NCBI GenBank assembly: GCA_910577675.1
Contig: CAJTOR010000001.1
Location: 1 to 64,000 of the forward strand
Reading direction: 5' to 3'
Source of the DNA: an uncultured Lachnospiraceae bacterium
Lineage (GTDB): Bacteria; Bacillota; Clostridia; Lachnospirales; Lachnospiraceae
DNA: 64,000 bases
Within the stretch, counting starts at the first letter, position 1. Every line of letters starts with the position of its first letter. Positions 40,801 through 49,750 of this stretch are shown here, in pieces. Both the position numbers and the translations under genes were made by a program. Under the pieces are notes generated by a model. That model worked only from the letters and a program-made list of their open reading frames with translations, was not told the origin of the DNA and ran no database searches.

Positions 40801-42497
40801 GGGATTGGAACCTGCGGGTTGACAAAGGTGGAAAATTTCTCTGTGATTGTCCCGTCCACCACCTTAACCGCCCCGATTTCAATAATCTTATCGTTCTGGT
40901 TGCTGAATCCCGTCGTTTCGATATCAAAGACAACCGCCGGGCATTTTAGCGGCTGTCCCTTATCGGCGCGCACGATATCCTCCAGGTCATCGACCAGGTA
41001 TGCTTCCATCCCATAAATAATTTTAAATGCCTTCGCGCGCGCGATATCCTCCTCATTTTTCAGTTTCTTGATATCGATCGCGTGGTTTGCCACCGGGAAT
41101 GCCTGCACCACACCGTGGTCGGTGATTGCAATGCCCGGATGCCCCCACGCAAAGGCAGTTTTCACGAGATCTTCCGGGGAAACAACCGCGTCCATATCGC
41201 TGTAGGTTGTGTGCGCGTGCAGTTCTACTCGCTTAATGGGTGCCTCATCCTTACGCTTCTGAATAAAGTTTGGTATCTCCTTGATGCCGACAACGGAGGT
41301 GACGGATATCTCATGGTCGTATTTGTCGAGCATTGCCATACCCTTTATCTTGATAAATGCGCCCTCCTTTAACTTAGCGGAAAGTTCCTCTTTCTGCTCC
41401 GCGCGCACAAAAAGTTTTGCCTGTATCGTATCCGTAAAATCGGTAAAAGAAAAGATATAGAGAAGCTTCTCATTTTTCAGCTCACGCACATCGAGTTTCA
41501 GGATTTTCCCGCGAAGAACCACATCGCCAATCTCATCCTGTACCTCTGAAATCGGGATGGTTTCGCCGTCAAAAGCGCGGCCGTAGAAAATGGATGGGTC
41601 TTCCGGGATTTCCCTGCGCCCAAATTTTCCCTTATTGTATGCCCCACCGGAAAATTTGCCTTTCCAGGATGTATCCTTGGCAGGAGCGCCGGAGGATGCC
41701 TGCGCAGGTACTTTTGCTGTGGCCTGCTGCCCGCCCGATGGCATCTTATTTTGCTTCTCCGCTTCTATTTTTTTTGGCAATTCTACTGTTACAGGTGCTG
41801 GCATAGCATCCCACAATCCCCCTGTGCCATCCTCTTTCGATGCCCCCTGTCCGGTTTTCTTCTGCGCCATATGGGAGCTGTCTTCCTTATAGCCCACCGG
41901 CTTTCCGCCAATTTCATCCCCCTTGCCCTTTCCTGCCATCAGCACGGCGCGCAGCCGTTCCGGAACCGGGACAAATTCATATTCTGCGGTCGGCACGGTT
42001 TCCACAATGGGGATATATTCAAAGGAAACCCTTAATTCAAAACCAAAACGCTCCCTGTAAAGGGACTCAAAAAACTTTCCAACCTGCACGCTTTTTTCTC
42101 GGTTGATAAAACTATCCGGCAGCGAGAGTGTCATGACTGAACCATTAAAGGATATCCCTGCCCCCTTTACAATGCCCGCTAGAACCGTGGATTTTTCCGC
42201 GAGTTCGTCAAGAAAATTTTCCGCACAGGCGCTCCAGAGATTTTCCTGGTTATACTGTGCCGAAAGATGGCAGACTTCCGCAAAAGAAACCTCCCCGGCT
42301 GCTATGAATAGCTGTTTTTTTAACAGGGAGAGCATTTTTTTCTTTTCGCGGTGCGGCAGGGGATGTGTGGTTTCAATATGTACCGTTATATTCCCCGTTA
42401 ATTTGGAGGCTGCCACTTTGATCGCAGCAACCTCCTCAAAAACAGCTTTTAAACCGGCATCCGCCGTCAGCATATCAAATACCTCGAAAAATTTCAT
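37833..42497 (-). CDS. polC: DNA polymerase III alpha subunit, Gram-positive PolC
   Basis: A 1554-residue replicative polymerase. Order: N-terminal domain (1-190), a Gly/Lys/Pro-rich linker (190-295), an OB fold (310-405), PHP (RVELHAHTTYSDMDAV from 423, interrupted), the inserted DEDD exonuclease (VVFDIETTGFS near 522 and HHRAVDDAG), then the C-family polymerase with the zinc motif (CEKCHYADF, CGCDMPDRVCPQC), GSRGSVGSSFVATM and PDIDLNFSG with catalytic aspartates. PolC is typical of low-GC Gram-positives; its linker here is longer than in Bacillus. The ATG overlaps the ispG stop by 4 bases (ATGA), making it the last gene of the operon. Confidence 0.97.
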   Translation of the reverse strand: MKFFEVFDMLTADAGLKAVFEEVAAIKVAASKLTGNITVHIETTHPLPHREKKKMLSLLKKQLFIAAGEVSFAEVCHLSAQYNQENLWSACAENFLDELAEKSTVLAGIVKGAGISFNGSVMTLSLPDSFINREKSVQVGKFFESLYRERFGFELRVSFEYIPIVETVPTAEYEFVPVPERLRAVLMAGKGKGDEIGGKPVGYKEDSSHMAQKKTGQGASKEDGTGGLWDAMPAPVTVELPKKIEAEKQNKMPSGGQQATAKVPAQASSGAPAKDTSWKGKFSGGAYNKGKFGRREIPEDPSIFYGRAFDGETIPISEVQDEIGDVVLRGKILKLDVRELKNEKLLYIFSFTDFTDTIQAKLFVRAEQKEELSAKLKEGAFIKIKGMAMLDKYDHEISVTSVVGIKEIPNFIQKRKDEAPIKRVELHAHTTYSDMDAVVSPEDLVKTAFAWGHPGIAITDHGVVQAFPVANHAIDIKKLKNEEDIARAKAFKIIYGMEAYLVDDLEDIVRADKGQPLKCPAVVFDIETTGFSNQNDKIIEIGAVKVVDGTITEKFSTFVNPQVPIPFEIEKLTSITDEMVMGADTIDIVLPKFLAFCEGCILVAHNARFDTGFIAKNARDLNLPADYTIVDTVGLARVLLPELHNFKLDTVAKELSVSLENHHRAVDDAGCTAEIYVKFLQMMEGLGYKTLHDINERAEIAPDIIKKMRPYHTILLCRNDIGRINLYRMVSASHLEYFQRSPRIPKSMLKKYREGLIVGSACEAGELYQAILRGESADEINRLCEFYDYYEIQPLGNNRFMVEDPKTTAVQSEDDLIAINKKIISLGEQYNKLVVATCDVHFLNPEDEVYRRIIMNSKGFKDADNQAPLFLRTTEEMLNEFRYLSTEKAEELVITNPRRIMDMVEKISPVRPDKCAPVIPNSDETLRNICYDKAHAIYGPKLPPQVEGRLEHELNSIIKNGFAVMYIIAQKLVWKSNEDGYLVGSRGSVGSSFVATMSGITEVNPLPPHYYCEKCHYADFDSEAVKPYAMSCGCDMPDRVCPQCGQMLIKDGHNIPFETFLGFNGDKEPDIDLNFSGEYQSKAHEYTEVIFGAGHTFRAGTIGTVADKTAFGYVKKYNEEHEKHQRPAEMERIALGCTGVRRSTGQHPGGIVVLPHGEDINSFTPLQHPANDTTTKIVTTHFEYHSIDHNLLKLDILGHDDPTMIKVLEDFTGIDAKKIRMDDPKVISLFASTEALGITPADISGCDLGSLGLPELGTDFVMQMLRDTRPQSFSDMIRISGLSHGTDVWLNNTQTLIQEGTCTLSTAICTRDDIMTYLIQMGIENGHAFKIMESVRKGKGVTDEMEAEMLSHGVPDWYIWSCRRIKYMFPKAHACAYVMMAFRIAYFKVYYPLAYYAAYFSIRASAFNYELMCLGKERLRMHMAEYKRRMNSSDFKEKLSQKEEDTYKDMKLVEEMYARGYEFEPIDLFKVKAHAFQIVSDKKIMPCLSTIEGLGDKAADQIVEAVAFGPFLSREDFRDRCKVSQTNCDKMAELGLLGDIPISNQISLLDFLGA

Positions 42498-43579
42498 TCC
42501 TGATCCCCCCGGTCAAACTTAAAAGCATCCAGTTCTTTTTTTAACTCTGACAAAAGTTCTTTTTCCGGAACTTTGCGGATAATCTCACCCTTTCGGATAA
42601 TCACACCCTCGCCCTCGCCTCCTGCAATCCCAAGGTCAGCTTCCTTTGCTTCGCCAGGTCCGTTGACCGCGCAGCCCATCACTGCCACCTTAATGGAATA
42701 TGGGTACTGTTTTACCATCTCCTCCACAGCGTGCGCAAGCGGGATTAAATCGATTTTTGTCCGCCCGCAGGTCGGGCAGGAAACTACTTCAATCCCACCC
42801 CTGTACATCCCGAGTGTCTTTAAGATAAGTTTTGCGGAGTGGATTTCCTCAACCGGCCGCTCGGTCAGCGACACGCGCATGGTATCCCCGATTCCCTTAT
42901 GGAGCAGTATTCCCAGACCAACCGCCGATTTTATATTTCCGCTCGCTGCCGTACCGGATTCCGTGATGCCGATATGCAGCGGGTAGTCCGTTAAACCCGC
43001 GATCTGCTCGTAGGCACTTACACACATCATAACATCCGTCGATTTAATGGAAATTACCAGGTTGTCGTATCCCATCCCCTCGATCATACGCACCTTGTCA
43101 AGTGCACTCATCACAAGACCTTCCGCACTTACATGCCCGCCGTATTTTTCGATTATCTCTTTTTCAAGCGACCCGCTGTTCACCCCGACGCGGATCGGGA
43201 TATCCCTCTCCTTTGCCGCCCGTACAACCGCGCGCACTTTTTCTTCATCCCCTATATTGCCGGGATTGATACGGATTTTATCCGCCCCGTGCTCCATCGC
43301 CTTTATGGCAAGGCGGTAATCAAAATGGATATCCGCCACAAGTGGGATATGAATCTGCTTTTTAATTTCCGAAAATGCACATGCTGCCTCCATGGTCGGC
43401 ACTGCCGCGCGCACAATTTCGCAGCCGGCCTCCTCAAGTTCAAGAATCTGTCGCACAGTGGCCGCCACATCCTCCGTCCTTGTGTTGGTCATGGACTGGA
43501 TTGCAACAGGGCTTCCCCCTCCTATTGTTACATCGCCGATCCTGATTTTTCTTGTACGGTAAGCCATTTCACTGCCCAT
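42494..43579 (-). CDS. ispG: 4-hydroxy-3-methylbut-2-en-1-yl diphosphate synthase (IspG/GcpE)
   Basis: A 361-residue [4Fe-4S] enzyme of the MEP pathway, converting MEcPP to HMBPP. Landmarks are GGGSPVAIQSMTNT, VADIHFDYRLAIKAM, RINPGNIGDE, and the iron-sulfur ligands in SCPTCGRT and VMGCAVNGPGEA. Electrons come from ferredoxin or flavodoxin. It lies 11 bases after rseP and overlaps polC by 4 bases; linkage of ispG with dxr and rseP is characteristic of the clostridial operon. The start at 43579 has GAGAGGGG just upstream. Confidence 0.97.
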   Translation of the reverse strand: MGSEMAYRTRKIRIGDVTIGGGSPVAIQSMTNTRTEDVAATVRQILELEEAGCEIVRAAVPTMEAACAFSEIKKQIHIPLVADIHFDYRLAIKAMEHGADKIRINPGNIGDEEKVRAVVRAAKERDIPIRVGVNSGSLEKEIIEKYGGHVSAEGLVMSALDKVRMIEGMGYDNLVISIKSTDVMMCVSAYEQIAGLTDYPLHIGITESGTAASGNIKSAVGLGILLHKGIGDTMRVSLTERPVEEIHSAKLILKTLGMYRGGIEVVSCPTCGRTKIDLIPLAHAVEEMVKQYPYSIKVAVMGCAVNGPGEAKEADLGIAGGEGEGVIIRKGEIIRKVPEKELLSELKKELDAFKFDRGDQE

Positions 43580-43590
43580 CCCCTCTCCTG

Positions 43591-44892
43591 TTAACGGAAT
43601 AAATTACTTATATCGTTATAGAATACAAACACCATCAAAAGCATTAAAAGCACGAAGAAAATTCCGTTGACCAGCCCTTCCTTCTCGCGGTTGACCGGCT
43701 TTCGCCGTATTCCTTCGATAATCAGGAACAATAGCCTGCCGCCGTCGAGTGCGGGGATTGGCAGCAGGTTCATAACCCCAAGGTTCGCGCTTAATAGTAC
43801 ACACCAGTTGAGCAGTTCCAGAATAACCACATATGCCCCATGCGGTGCCGCCTCATTCATCACATTACTGATTTCGTTCACGATGCGAACCGGTCCGCCG
43901 ATATCATTGCGGCTGACCTTTCCCTTAAAAATCTGCCCCAGGCTCTTTACTGTTGTCACAATCCAATATTTTACTTCCGCCGCACTGTAGCGGATAATAT
44001 TTAACCCGCTAGTCTTCTGTGCATACCTGTTATAAGTAAAACCGAGGCTGTAAGATTCGCTGATTAACGGAACCACCTCCGTTTCATACTCCAGGCTGTT
44101 GCGCATATATATAATTTTTACCGGGGAACCGTCGAGCGGGTGCTCATTAATATACTCCAAAAAAGCATGGCCGCTGGCGATTTCTGTCCCGTTAACGGAC
44201 AGTATCGTATCCCCCGCCATAATGCCCGCTGCCTCAAAAGCCGAACCCGCCGTTACTCTGCTGACATTCATCGGCAGTTCATTGTCCATATACTCAAATC
44301 CGAGCAGATAGCGGACACTTCTTTGTGGGACAATGCTTGTCGTATACTTTTTCCCATCGCGTTTGTAAGTGATTTCAACCGGGGTTGCATCCTTGATGGG
44401 ATTGAAAGTTTCCTCCACCATAATCTCGCGACCGAAATTGATTTTCTTTCCGTCATAGCGGACGATCAGATCCCCCTTCATCAGCCCGGCAGCAGAAGCC
44501 GCACTGCCCTCCGGCACGCTCTCCACATAGGCTGGGTCATACCCCGCCATCGCCACCATTATCACGGAAATCAAAAATGCCAGGATAAAATTAAAAAGCG
44601 GGCCTGCAAAAATTACCTGGAATCGCTGCCAGACCGTCTTGTTATTAAACGCCTTGTCATCATTGACATCCTCGTCCTCCCCGACCATCATACATGCGCC
44701 CCCGATCGGGAAAAGACGGAGCGAGTACAGCGTACCGCCCTTTTTGATACCGAAAAGTTTTGGCCCCATGCCAAGACAAAACTCCGTTACGCCAATCCCG
44801 TTTTTCTTAGCAAAGAGAAAATGTCCGAGCTCGTGAAAAATCACCACAAGGCTAAACATTAAAATCGCTACAATTATACTGCCTATCTTCAT
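43591..44892 (-). CDS. rseP: RseP-type intramembrane metalloprotease (M50)
   Basis: A 433-residue site-2 protease. TM1 contains the zinc motif HELGH (20-24), the third ligand is in LLPIPALDGGRLLF near the C-terminus, and two PDZ domains occupy the middle (SVPEGSAASAAGLMKGDLIV, then RVTAGSAFEAAGIMAGDTIL). RseP enzymes cut membrane-embedded anti-sigma factors or signal-peptide remnants; no target is encoded nearby. Its ATG overlaps the dxr stop by 4 bases. A tandem duplication of the PDZ unit, as in E. coli RseP, is visible. Confidence 0.97.
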   Translation of the reverse strand: MKIGSIIVAILMFSLVVIFHELGHFLFAKKNGIGVTEFCLGMGPKLFGIKKGGTLYSLRLFPIGGACMMVGEDEDVNDDKAFNNKTVWQRFQVIFAGPLFNFILAFLISVIMVAMAGYDPAYVESVPEGSAASAAGLMKGDLIVRYDGKKINFGREIMVEETFNPIKDATPVEITYKRDGKKYTTSIVPQRSVRYLLGFEYMDNELPMNVSRVTAGSAFEAAGIMAGDTILSVNGTEIASGHAFLEYINEHPLDGSPVKIIYMRNSLEYETEVVPLISESYSLGFTYNRYAQKTSGLNIIRYSAAEVKYWIVTTVKSLGQIFKGKVSRNDIGGPVRIVNEISNVMNEAAPHGAYVVILELLNWCVLLSANLGVMNLLPIPALDGGRLLFLIIEGIRRKPVNREKEGLVNGIFFVLLMLLMVFVFYNDISNLFR

Positions 44893-46040
44893 TCTAAGCC
44901 TCCAATTTTATGCACAGCCAAATACTCCCTCACCCAGGCTTCCGTTTCCAGAATCTCTGAAAGCGACGGTCTGTCTATTACCCGGTGCGCCCGCATCGCA
45001 TCGGCAATCCGTGCTGCAATCGCAGTAAAGGAGATTTTATTGTCTAAGAATTCCGCCACCGCATACTCGTTTGCCGCATTGTAGACAACAGGCATACTCC
45101 CACCCGCCTGTATCGCCTCATACGCAAGTGAAAGTCCCGGAAGTTCTGAAAGCACCGGCTTCTCGAAAGTCAGATTTTTTTGTTCCGTCAGGCTTAACCG
45201 CCCATTTTGCATTTTCCGGCGCTCCGGGTAAAACAGCGCGTACTGTATCGGCAATTTCATATCCGGTATGCCAAGCTGCGCAATCACTGCCCCGTCCACA
45301 AATTCCACCGCGGAATGTACAATACTCTGCGGATGGATCACCACCTCGATCCTGTCCGCCGGTATCCCGAACAGCCAGCTTGCTTCCATCACTTCAAGCC
45401 CCTTGTTAACCATGGTTGCGGAATCGATGGTAATCTTTCTTCCCATGCTCCAGTTCGGGTGTTTAAGAGCGTCCGCCACGCTGACATGGGTAAGTTCCGA
45501 CTGCTTTTTTCCGCGGAACGGCCCGCCGGAGGCGGTCAGTATCAGTTTTTCCACTTCCCCGCCGCCCACAAGCGACTGGAAGATTGCAGAATGCTCGCTG
45601 TCCACCGGAAGAAAATTTACCTTCTTTTCTTTTACAAGAGGCATAATCAAATGCCCTGCGCTAACCAAGGTTTCCTTGTTGGCAAATGCGATATCCTTGC
45701 CGGCGCGGATAGCCTCAATCACTGGTTTGATCCCGATCATGCCCACCACCGCGCTCACCACCAGATCAATTTCCTCTAGGAGCGCACATTCGATAAGTCC
45801 CTCCATACCGCTTACCACGGTAACCGGAAGATCGCGCACGCGCAATTTAAAATCCTCTGCCGCATCCTTATCATATACACACACAAGACGAGGCATAAAC
45901 TCCCTCGTCTGTGTTTCAAGCAGCTCGATACTATTGTGTACTGCAAGTGCTGCCACCTGCACATCTTTATGGATTCTTGCCACATCAAGTGTCTGCGTCC
46001 CGATCGAACCCGTCGAGCCAAGAACCGATATTCTTTTCAT
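44889..46040 (-). CDS. dxr: 1-deoxy-D-xylulose 5-phosphate reductoisomerase
   Basis: A 383-residue NADPH- and metal-dependent enzyme, the first committed step of the MEP pathway (DXP to MEP), the target of fosmidomycin. Visible are the NADPH-binding GSTGSIGTQTLDVAR, the metal-binding PVDSEHSAIFQSL with LTASGGPFRGK, and HPNWSMGRKITIDSATMVNKGLEVMEA. It is transcribed with ispG, so both MEP genes and the uppS/cdsA lipid genes share one message. Its stop overlaps rseP by 4 bases. Confidence 0.97.
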   Translation of the reverse strand: MKRISVLGSTGSIGTQTLDVARIHKDVQVAALAVHNSIELLETQTREFMPRLVCVYDKDAAEDFKLRVRDLPVTVVSGMEGLIECALLEEIDLVVSAVVGMIGIKPVIEAIRAGKDIAFANKETLVSAGHLIMPLVKEKKVNFLPVDSEHSAIFQSLVGGGEVEKLILTASGGPFRGKKQSELTHVSVADALKHPNWSMGRKITIDSATMVNKGLEVMEASWLFGIPADRIEVVIHPQSIVHSAVEFVDGAVIAQLGIPDMKLPIQYALFYPERRKMQNGRLSLTEQKNLTFEKPVLSELPGLSLAYEAIQAGGSMPVVYNAANEYAVAEFLDNKISFTAIAARIADAMRAHRVIDRPSLSEILETEAWVREYLAVHKIGGLE

Positions 46041-46106
46041 ATTCTCTCCGTTCTGCCGGGAAGGTAAATGGTCAGGAAAATCCCCATCCCGGCTTTTTAT
46101 TTTCCA

Positions 46107-46904
46107 TTACAGAAGCTGCGCTAAATAATATATGACCGGTGCGGTAAAGATCACGCTGTCAAAACGATCCATAATGCCGCCATGCCCCGGAATCAGCGTC
46201 CCGTAATCTTTCACATCATAATTGCGCTTGATGGCGGATGCTGCCCAGTCCCCAAGCTGTGAGAGCACGGAGGATGCCGCGCCCATCAGGGCACAGGAGA
46301 GAATTGGGCTGGTAAAAATTGTAAGTTCTTCTGAAAATACTGCCGCAAACAGCGCGCCCAGTGCTGCTGCCCCAGCCACTCCGCCGATACAGCCCTCCAG
46401 TGATTTCTTAGGTGAGAGTTTCGGCACAATCTTATGCCTGCCAAATTTCCTCCCAACCAGGTACGCGCAGGTATCTGACCCCCATGACCCGATAAAAACC
46501 AGCCACACAAGATACGCCCCGCCATCGCCGTTACGCAGCTGCCAGACATAACTTAACATGACCGCCACATAAAAAAATCCGAAAAAAACCATTGTCACCT
46601 GCCCGGCGCGGTATTTAGGGAAAGTAAATACATACCCTAACATCAGAACCAGGAAAAAAGCAATAAAAAACTCTGTCCGGTATGCCCCTTTCCCAAAAAG
46701 AAGCAGCAAATTATAGGCTGCGCATGCAAGGTAGCCAATAATTCCGGGGAGCGCCCTGTGGGCACCTGCCACGCGGTACATTTCCATCATACCTGTAAGG
46801 GAAACCAAAAGTATCACCCCAAAAAGTACATTCCCGCCCAGTACCAGGGCAAGTACCGCGCAGACAGCAATAATTAAGGAACTGCGGAACCGAACCCAGA
46901 ACAT
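46107..46904 (-). CDS. cdsA: phosphatidate cytidylyltransferase
   Basis: A 265-residue membrane enzyme making CDP-diacylglycerol from phosphatidate and CTP. About seven TM helices precede the C-terminal family signature KRNYDVKDYGTLIPGHGG followed by IMDRFDS, including the DxxD metal site. The ATG is 2 bases after the uppS stop. The uppS-cdsA-dxr-rseP order is widely conserved in bacteria. Confidence 0.96.
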   Translation of the reverse strand: MFWVRFRSSLIIAVCAVLALVLGGNVLFGVILLVSLTGMMEMYRVAGAHRALPGIIGYLACAAYNLLLLFGKGAYRTEFFIAFFLVLMLGYVFTFPKYRAGQVTMVFFGFFYVAVMLSYVWQLRNGDGGAYLVWLVFIGSWGSDTCAYLVGRKFGRHKIVPKLSPKKSLEGCIGGVAGAAALGALFAAVFSEELTIFTSPILSCALMGAASSVLSQLGDWAASAIKRNYDVKDYGTLIPGHGGIMDRFDSVIFTAPVIYYLAQLL

Positions 46905-46906
46905 AG

Positions 46907-47641
46907 TTAAACGCCTCCAAATCTTCTGTCTCTTTTATTATAGTACTCGATCGCCTTCTGTAATTCCTTTTTATTAAAATCCGGCCATAAAACATCCGTA
47001 AAATATAACTCCGCATATGCCAACTGCCAGAGCATATAGTTCGAAAGGCGCACCTCCCCGCTTGTGCGGATCAAAAGTTCCGGTGAGGGAATCCCCGCCG
47101 TATCAAGATAATTTCCAAATTCTTCCTCCCCTATCGCATCAAGCTCCGAAGCCGTCATACCGGCAGCATAGTCTTTTGCAAGTTTTTTCGCCGCGCGCAA
47201 AAGTTCATCCCTGCCGCCGTAATTTAGGGCGACCTGGAATTTCAAGCCCGTATTATCTTTTGAAGCCTCCTCAAGCCTTTTTATACTCTCCTGCAAATCC
47301 ACATCAAGTTTTGCGATATCCCCGATAATGCGGACGCGCATATTATTTTTTTTGCTTGTCTTGATGCAGTCCTTCATATAGTCGCGCAAAAGTCCCATCA
47401 GCGTGTCAATCTCTTCCTTCGGCCGCTTCCAGTTCTCCGTAGAAAATGCGTAGACAGTCAGGTATTCAATCCCCATCTTGTAAGCGTCCTCACAGATTTT
47501 TTCCACGGTCTTGCTTCCCTGGGCATGCCCGTAAGTCCGGGGCATCATTCTTTTTTTTGCCCAGCGCCCGTTGCCGTCCAAAATAATTGCAACATGCCGC
47601 GGGATCTCATAATTTTCCATGCTCATAGCCGTATCATCCAT
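46907..47641 (-). CDS. uppS: di-trans,poly-cis-decaprenylcistransferase (undecaprenyl diphosphate synthase)
   Basis: A 244-residue cis-prenyltransferase making the C55 lipid carrier for peptidoglycan and teichoic acids. The signature HVAIILDGNGRWAKKRMMPR holds the catalytic Asp, and YLTVYAFSTENWKRP and LLIRTSGEVRLSNYMLWQLAY are conserved substrate-binding blocks, with the pattern TDVLWPDFN near the end. A perfect 8-bp hairpin lies 40 bases before its start, between it and frr. Confidence 0.97.
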   Translation of the reverse strand: MDDTAMSMENYEIPRHVAIILDGNGRWAKKRMMPRTYGHAQGSKTVEKICEDAYKMGIEYLTVYAFSTENWKRPKEEIDTLMGLLRDYMKDCIKTSKKNNMRVRIIGDIAKLDVDLQESIKRLEEASKDNTGLKFQVALNYGGRDELLRAAKKLAKDYAAGMTASELDAIGEEEFGNYLDTAGIPSPELLIRTSGEVRLSNYMLWQLAYAELYFTDVLWPDFNKKELQKAIEYYNKRDRRFGGV

Positions 47642-47681
47642 TTATATTAAAATTTTCGTTTTTTCCCGATATAAATTGAGC

Positions 47682-47700
47682 AGGCGGCAAGCTGCCGCCT
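47682..47700 (-). other. intercistronic hairpin between frr and uppS
   Basis: AGGCGGCA and TGCCGCCT (47682-47689 with 47693-47700) form a perfect 8-bp stem with a 3-base loop. No U-run follows on the minus strand, so RNA stability or partial attenuation is more likely than full termination. Confidence 0.55.
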
Positions 47701-47714
47701 GTCCGTTCCCATCC

Positions 47715-48269
47715 TTAAACTGTCATAATCTCCTTTGACTTTGCCTCGGCTTCTTTGTCGATTAAGTCAATGTACTTATCCGTCATTTTCTGGATTTCTT
47801 CCTCGATATCCTTCTGCTCATCCTCGGAAATCTCGCCCGCCTTTTCCGCTTTCTTAATTACATCGTTCGCATCCCTGCGGATGTTGCGCACCGCAACCTT
47901 GGTGCTCTCCGCCTTTTTCTTCACATCCTTGGCAAGTTCCTTTCTGCGATCCTCCGTCAACTCCGGGAATACAAGGCGGATCACTTTTCCGTCATTGCTT
48001 GGCGTAAGTCCAAGATCGGATGCTAAGATTGCCTTCTCGATCTCCTTAATCATCTTTGCTTCCCATGGCTGTATCTGGATCACCCTCGCCTCAGGCACGG
48101 AAATATTGGCAACCGACTGAATCGGCGACGGTGTCCCGTAATAATCCACGCGCAGCTTGTCGAGAAGGTGCGGGTTTGCGCGTCCGGCGCGGATAGTTGA
48201 ATACTCCTCTTTAAGAGAATCCACTGATTTCCCCATCTTCTCATCAAAAACTTTAATCTTCTCGTTCAT
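47715..48269 (-). CDS. frr: ribosome recycling factor
   Basis: A 184-residue factor that, with EF-G, splits post-termination ribosomes. The N-terminal helix contains the near-invariant STIRAGRANPHLLDKLRVDYYGT and ends in the second-domain motif VFPELTEDRRKELAKDVKKK followed by VRNIRRDAND. GGAAAGG lies upstream of the ATG. It follows pyrH by 42 bases, the usual pyrH-frr pairing. Confidence 0.98.
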   Translation of the reverse strand: MNEKIKVFDEKMGKSVDSLKEEYSTIRAGRANPHLLDKLRVDYYGTPSPIQSVANISVPEARVIQIQPWEAKMIKEIEKAILASDLGLTPSNDGKVIRLVFPELTEDRRKELAKDVKKKAESTKVAVRNIRRDANDVIKKAEKAGEISEDEQKDIEEEIQKMTDKYIDLIDKEAEAKSKEIMTV

Positions 48270-48311
48270 AAAAATACTTTTCCTTTCCTCGATTTTTAAG
48301 ATTTTGTGTTA

Positions 48312-49010
48312 TTATTCCACTGTGACCACGGTTCCTGTAACCGTCCCGCTCCCGTTCTTCGTAATGCCATCCTCCTCATTAAGGGAGAAGACAACCAGCG
48401 GGATTTTATTTTCCATGCACATAACAGTGGCCGTCAGGTCAAGGATGGCAAGCTTTTTATCAAGCAGCTCCTGGTAGGACACCACATCATATTTCTTTGC
48501 CGCAGGATTTAATTTAGGATCGCTGTCATATACCCCGTCCACCGCGCGCGCCATCAGGATCATATCACATTCAAGCTCGATTGCCCTGAGCGCTGTCGCC
48601 GTGTCGGTTGAAAAATACGGATGTCCCGTCCCCCCGGCAAGGAATACAACAGTTCCGGAAAGCATGCTTTCCACCGCCTCCTCCTTGGAGAAAAGCTCCG
48701 TCATTGCACCCAGTGTAAAAGGTGTGAACACCTTTGTTTTCAGACCGTTATAGCGGAAAATTTCTGAAACATAGATGCAGTTCATCACCGTCGCCAGCAT
48801 CCCGATCTGATCCGCGCGCACGCGGTCGATTGTGTTGCTTGACCTGCCGCGCCAGAAATTTCCGCCGCCGATCACAATCGCCACCTGCACTCCCTCTTCC
48901 ACCAACCGCTTAACCTGCCCTGCAACGACGTGGCAGGTCGCCTCGTCAAAGCCGGTCTTCTTATCCCCCGCAAGAGCCTCACCGCTCAATTTCAATAATA
49001 CACGCTTCAT
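48312..49010 (-). CDS. pyrH: uridylate kinase
   Basis: A 232-residue hexameric bacterial UMP kinase of the amino-acid kinase fold. Visible are RVLLKLSGEALAG, VIGGGNFWRG, the RVRADQIGMLATVMNCIYV block, GTGHPYFSTDTATALRA for UMP binding, and VDGVYDSDPK. The ATG overlaps the bactofilin stop by 4 bases (ATGA), linking the two translationally. It feeds pyrimidine nucleotide synthesis. Confidence 0.98.
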   Translation of the reverse strand: MKRVLLKLSGEALAGDKKTGFDEATCHVVAGQVKRLVEEGVQVAIVIGGGNFWRGRSSNTIDRVRADQIGMLATVMNCIYVSEIFRYNGLKTKVFTPFTLGAMTELFSKEEAVESMLSGTVVFLAGGTGHPYFSTDTATALRAIELECDMILMARAVDGVYDSDPKLNPAAKKYDVVSYQELLDKKLAILDLTATVMCMENKIPLVVFSLNEEDGITKNGSGTVTGTVVTVE

Positions 49011-49699
49011 GATTTCGCCTCGAAAATATTGTTGAGATCAATCCCGGTCGCATAATCAAGCGATACATGGCCATCCACTACCGCACCGTTATTGATCTGG
49101 ATGGATTTCGCTTTGATATCCCCCTGGACAACCGCCGTGGAATCAATTACAAGCGGTCCCGCCACATCAAGTTCCCCTTTTACCGCGCCGGCAATCACAC
49201 CGGAGGATGCTGTGACATCCCCGATCACAACGGTCTGCTGTGCAATCTTGACACAGCCCTCGCTGGTAATGCTGCCCTCAAGACGGTCGGTATCGACAAA
49301 TACTTCCGAAGCCATAGAATTCCCGACCACCTTGCCGGTAATGGAAAGTTTTCCCAGGCACTCAATATTACCCATGATTGTACCCATAACATCGAGCGAG
49401 CAATCCGAGATAATGCTGCCGTTGATGGTAGTGCCCTTTGTAATCAGGGTCGTCCCTTCCTGCTGTATACGGTCTGTTTCAGCCTCCCTCCCATCCGTAT
49501 TTTCCTGCGGTGCAGGTTCCTCTGTGGAAGTTTCTGCTTCTTCTAACAGGCTCTCGTCCTCGTCCGCAAAAAGGCTGTCGAGAATATCCGCGTTGACCTG
49601 GTCTTCCTCCTCACTAAATAAAGCCCCGAGCTTCCCGTCTTCCGTCACATCCGCATTGTCTTCTGCAACGTTACTGTTATAGCCCTCGTAAAAAGCCAT
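49007..49699 (-). CDS. bactofilin-like polymer-forming protein
   Basis: A 230-residue protein with a long acidic N-terminus (residues 1-85; LFADEDESLLEEAETSTEEP region) and a C-terminal bactofilin beta-helix built of short repeated turns (GTTINGSIISDCSLDVMGTI, MGNIECLGKLSITGKVVG, and later IKAKSIQINNGAVVDGHVSL). Bactofilins polymerise without nucleotide and organise cell-wall enzymes or stalks. Here the gene overlaps pyrH by 4 bases and follows a polysaccharide deacetylase by 51 bases, an arrangement that suggests envelope work. GGAGG lies upstream of the ATG. No membrane anchor is seen. Confidence 0.85.
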   Translation of the reverse strand: MAFYEGYNSNVAEDNADVTEDGKLGALFSEEEDQVNADILDSLFADEDESLLEEAETSTEEPAPQENTDGREAETDRIQQEGTTLITKGTTINGSIISDCSLDVMGTIMGNIECLGKLSITGKVVGNSMASEVFVDTDRLEGSITSEGCVKIAQQTVVIGDVTASSGVIAGAVKGELDVAGPLVIDSTAVVQGDIKAKSIQINNGAVVDGHVSLDYATGIDLNNIFEAKS

Positions 49700-49750
49700 T
49701 TTTGTTACCTCCTTGTATAATTTTCTTATTTTTTGGACTAAATTCCCCCT

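Noticed and set aside
45268..46128. A 286-codon plus-strand frame opposite dxr
   Set aside because: It is antisense to a clear dxr gene with all motifs intact and lacks a ribosome binding site.
47682..47700. Transcription terminator between frr and uppS
   Set aside because: The hairpin is perfect, but no U-run follows on the transcribed strand and the genes form a conserved operon.
49092..49682. A 196-codon plus-strand frame opposite the bactofilin gene
   Set aside because: It mirrors the repeat-rich bactofilin frame and has no supporting start; the minus-strand gene is in an operon.
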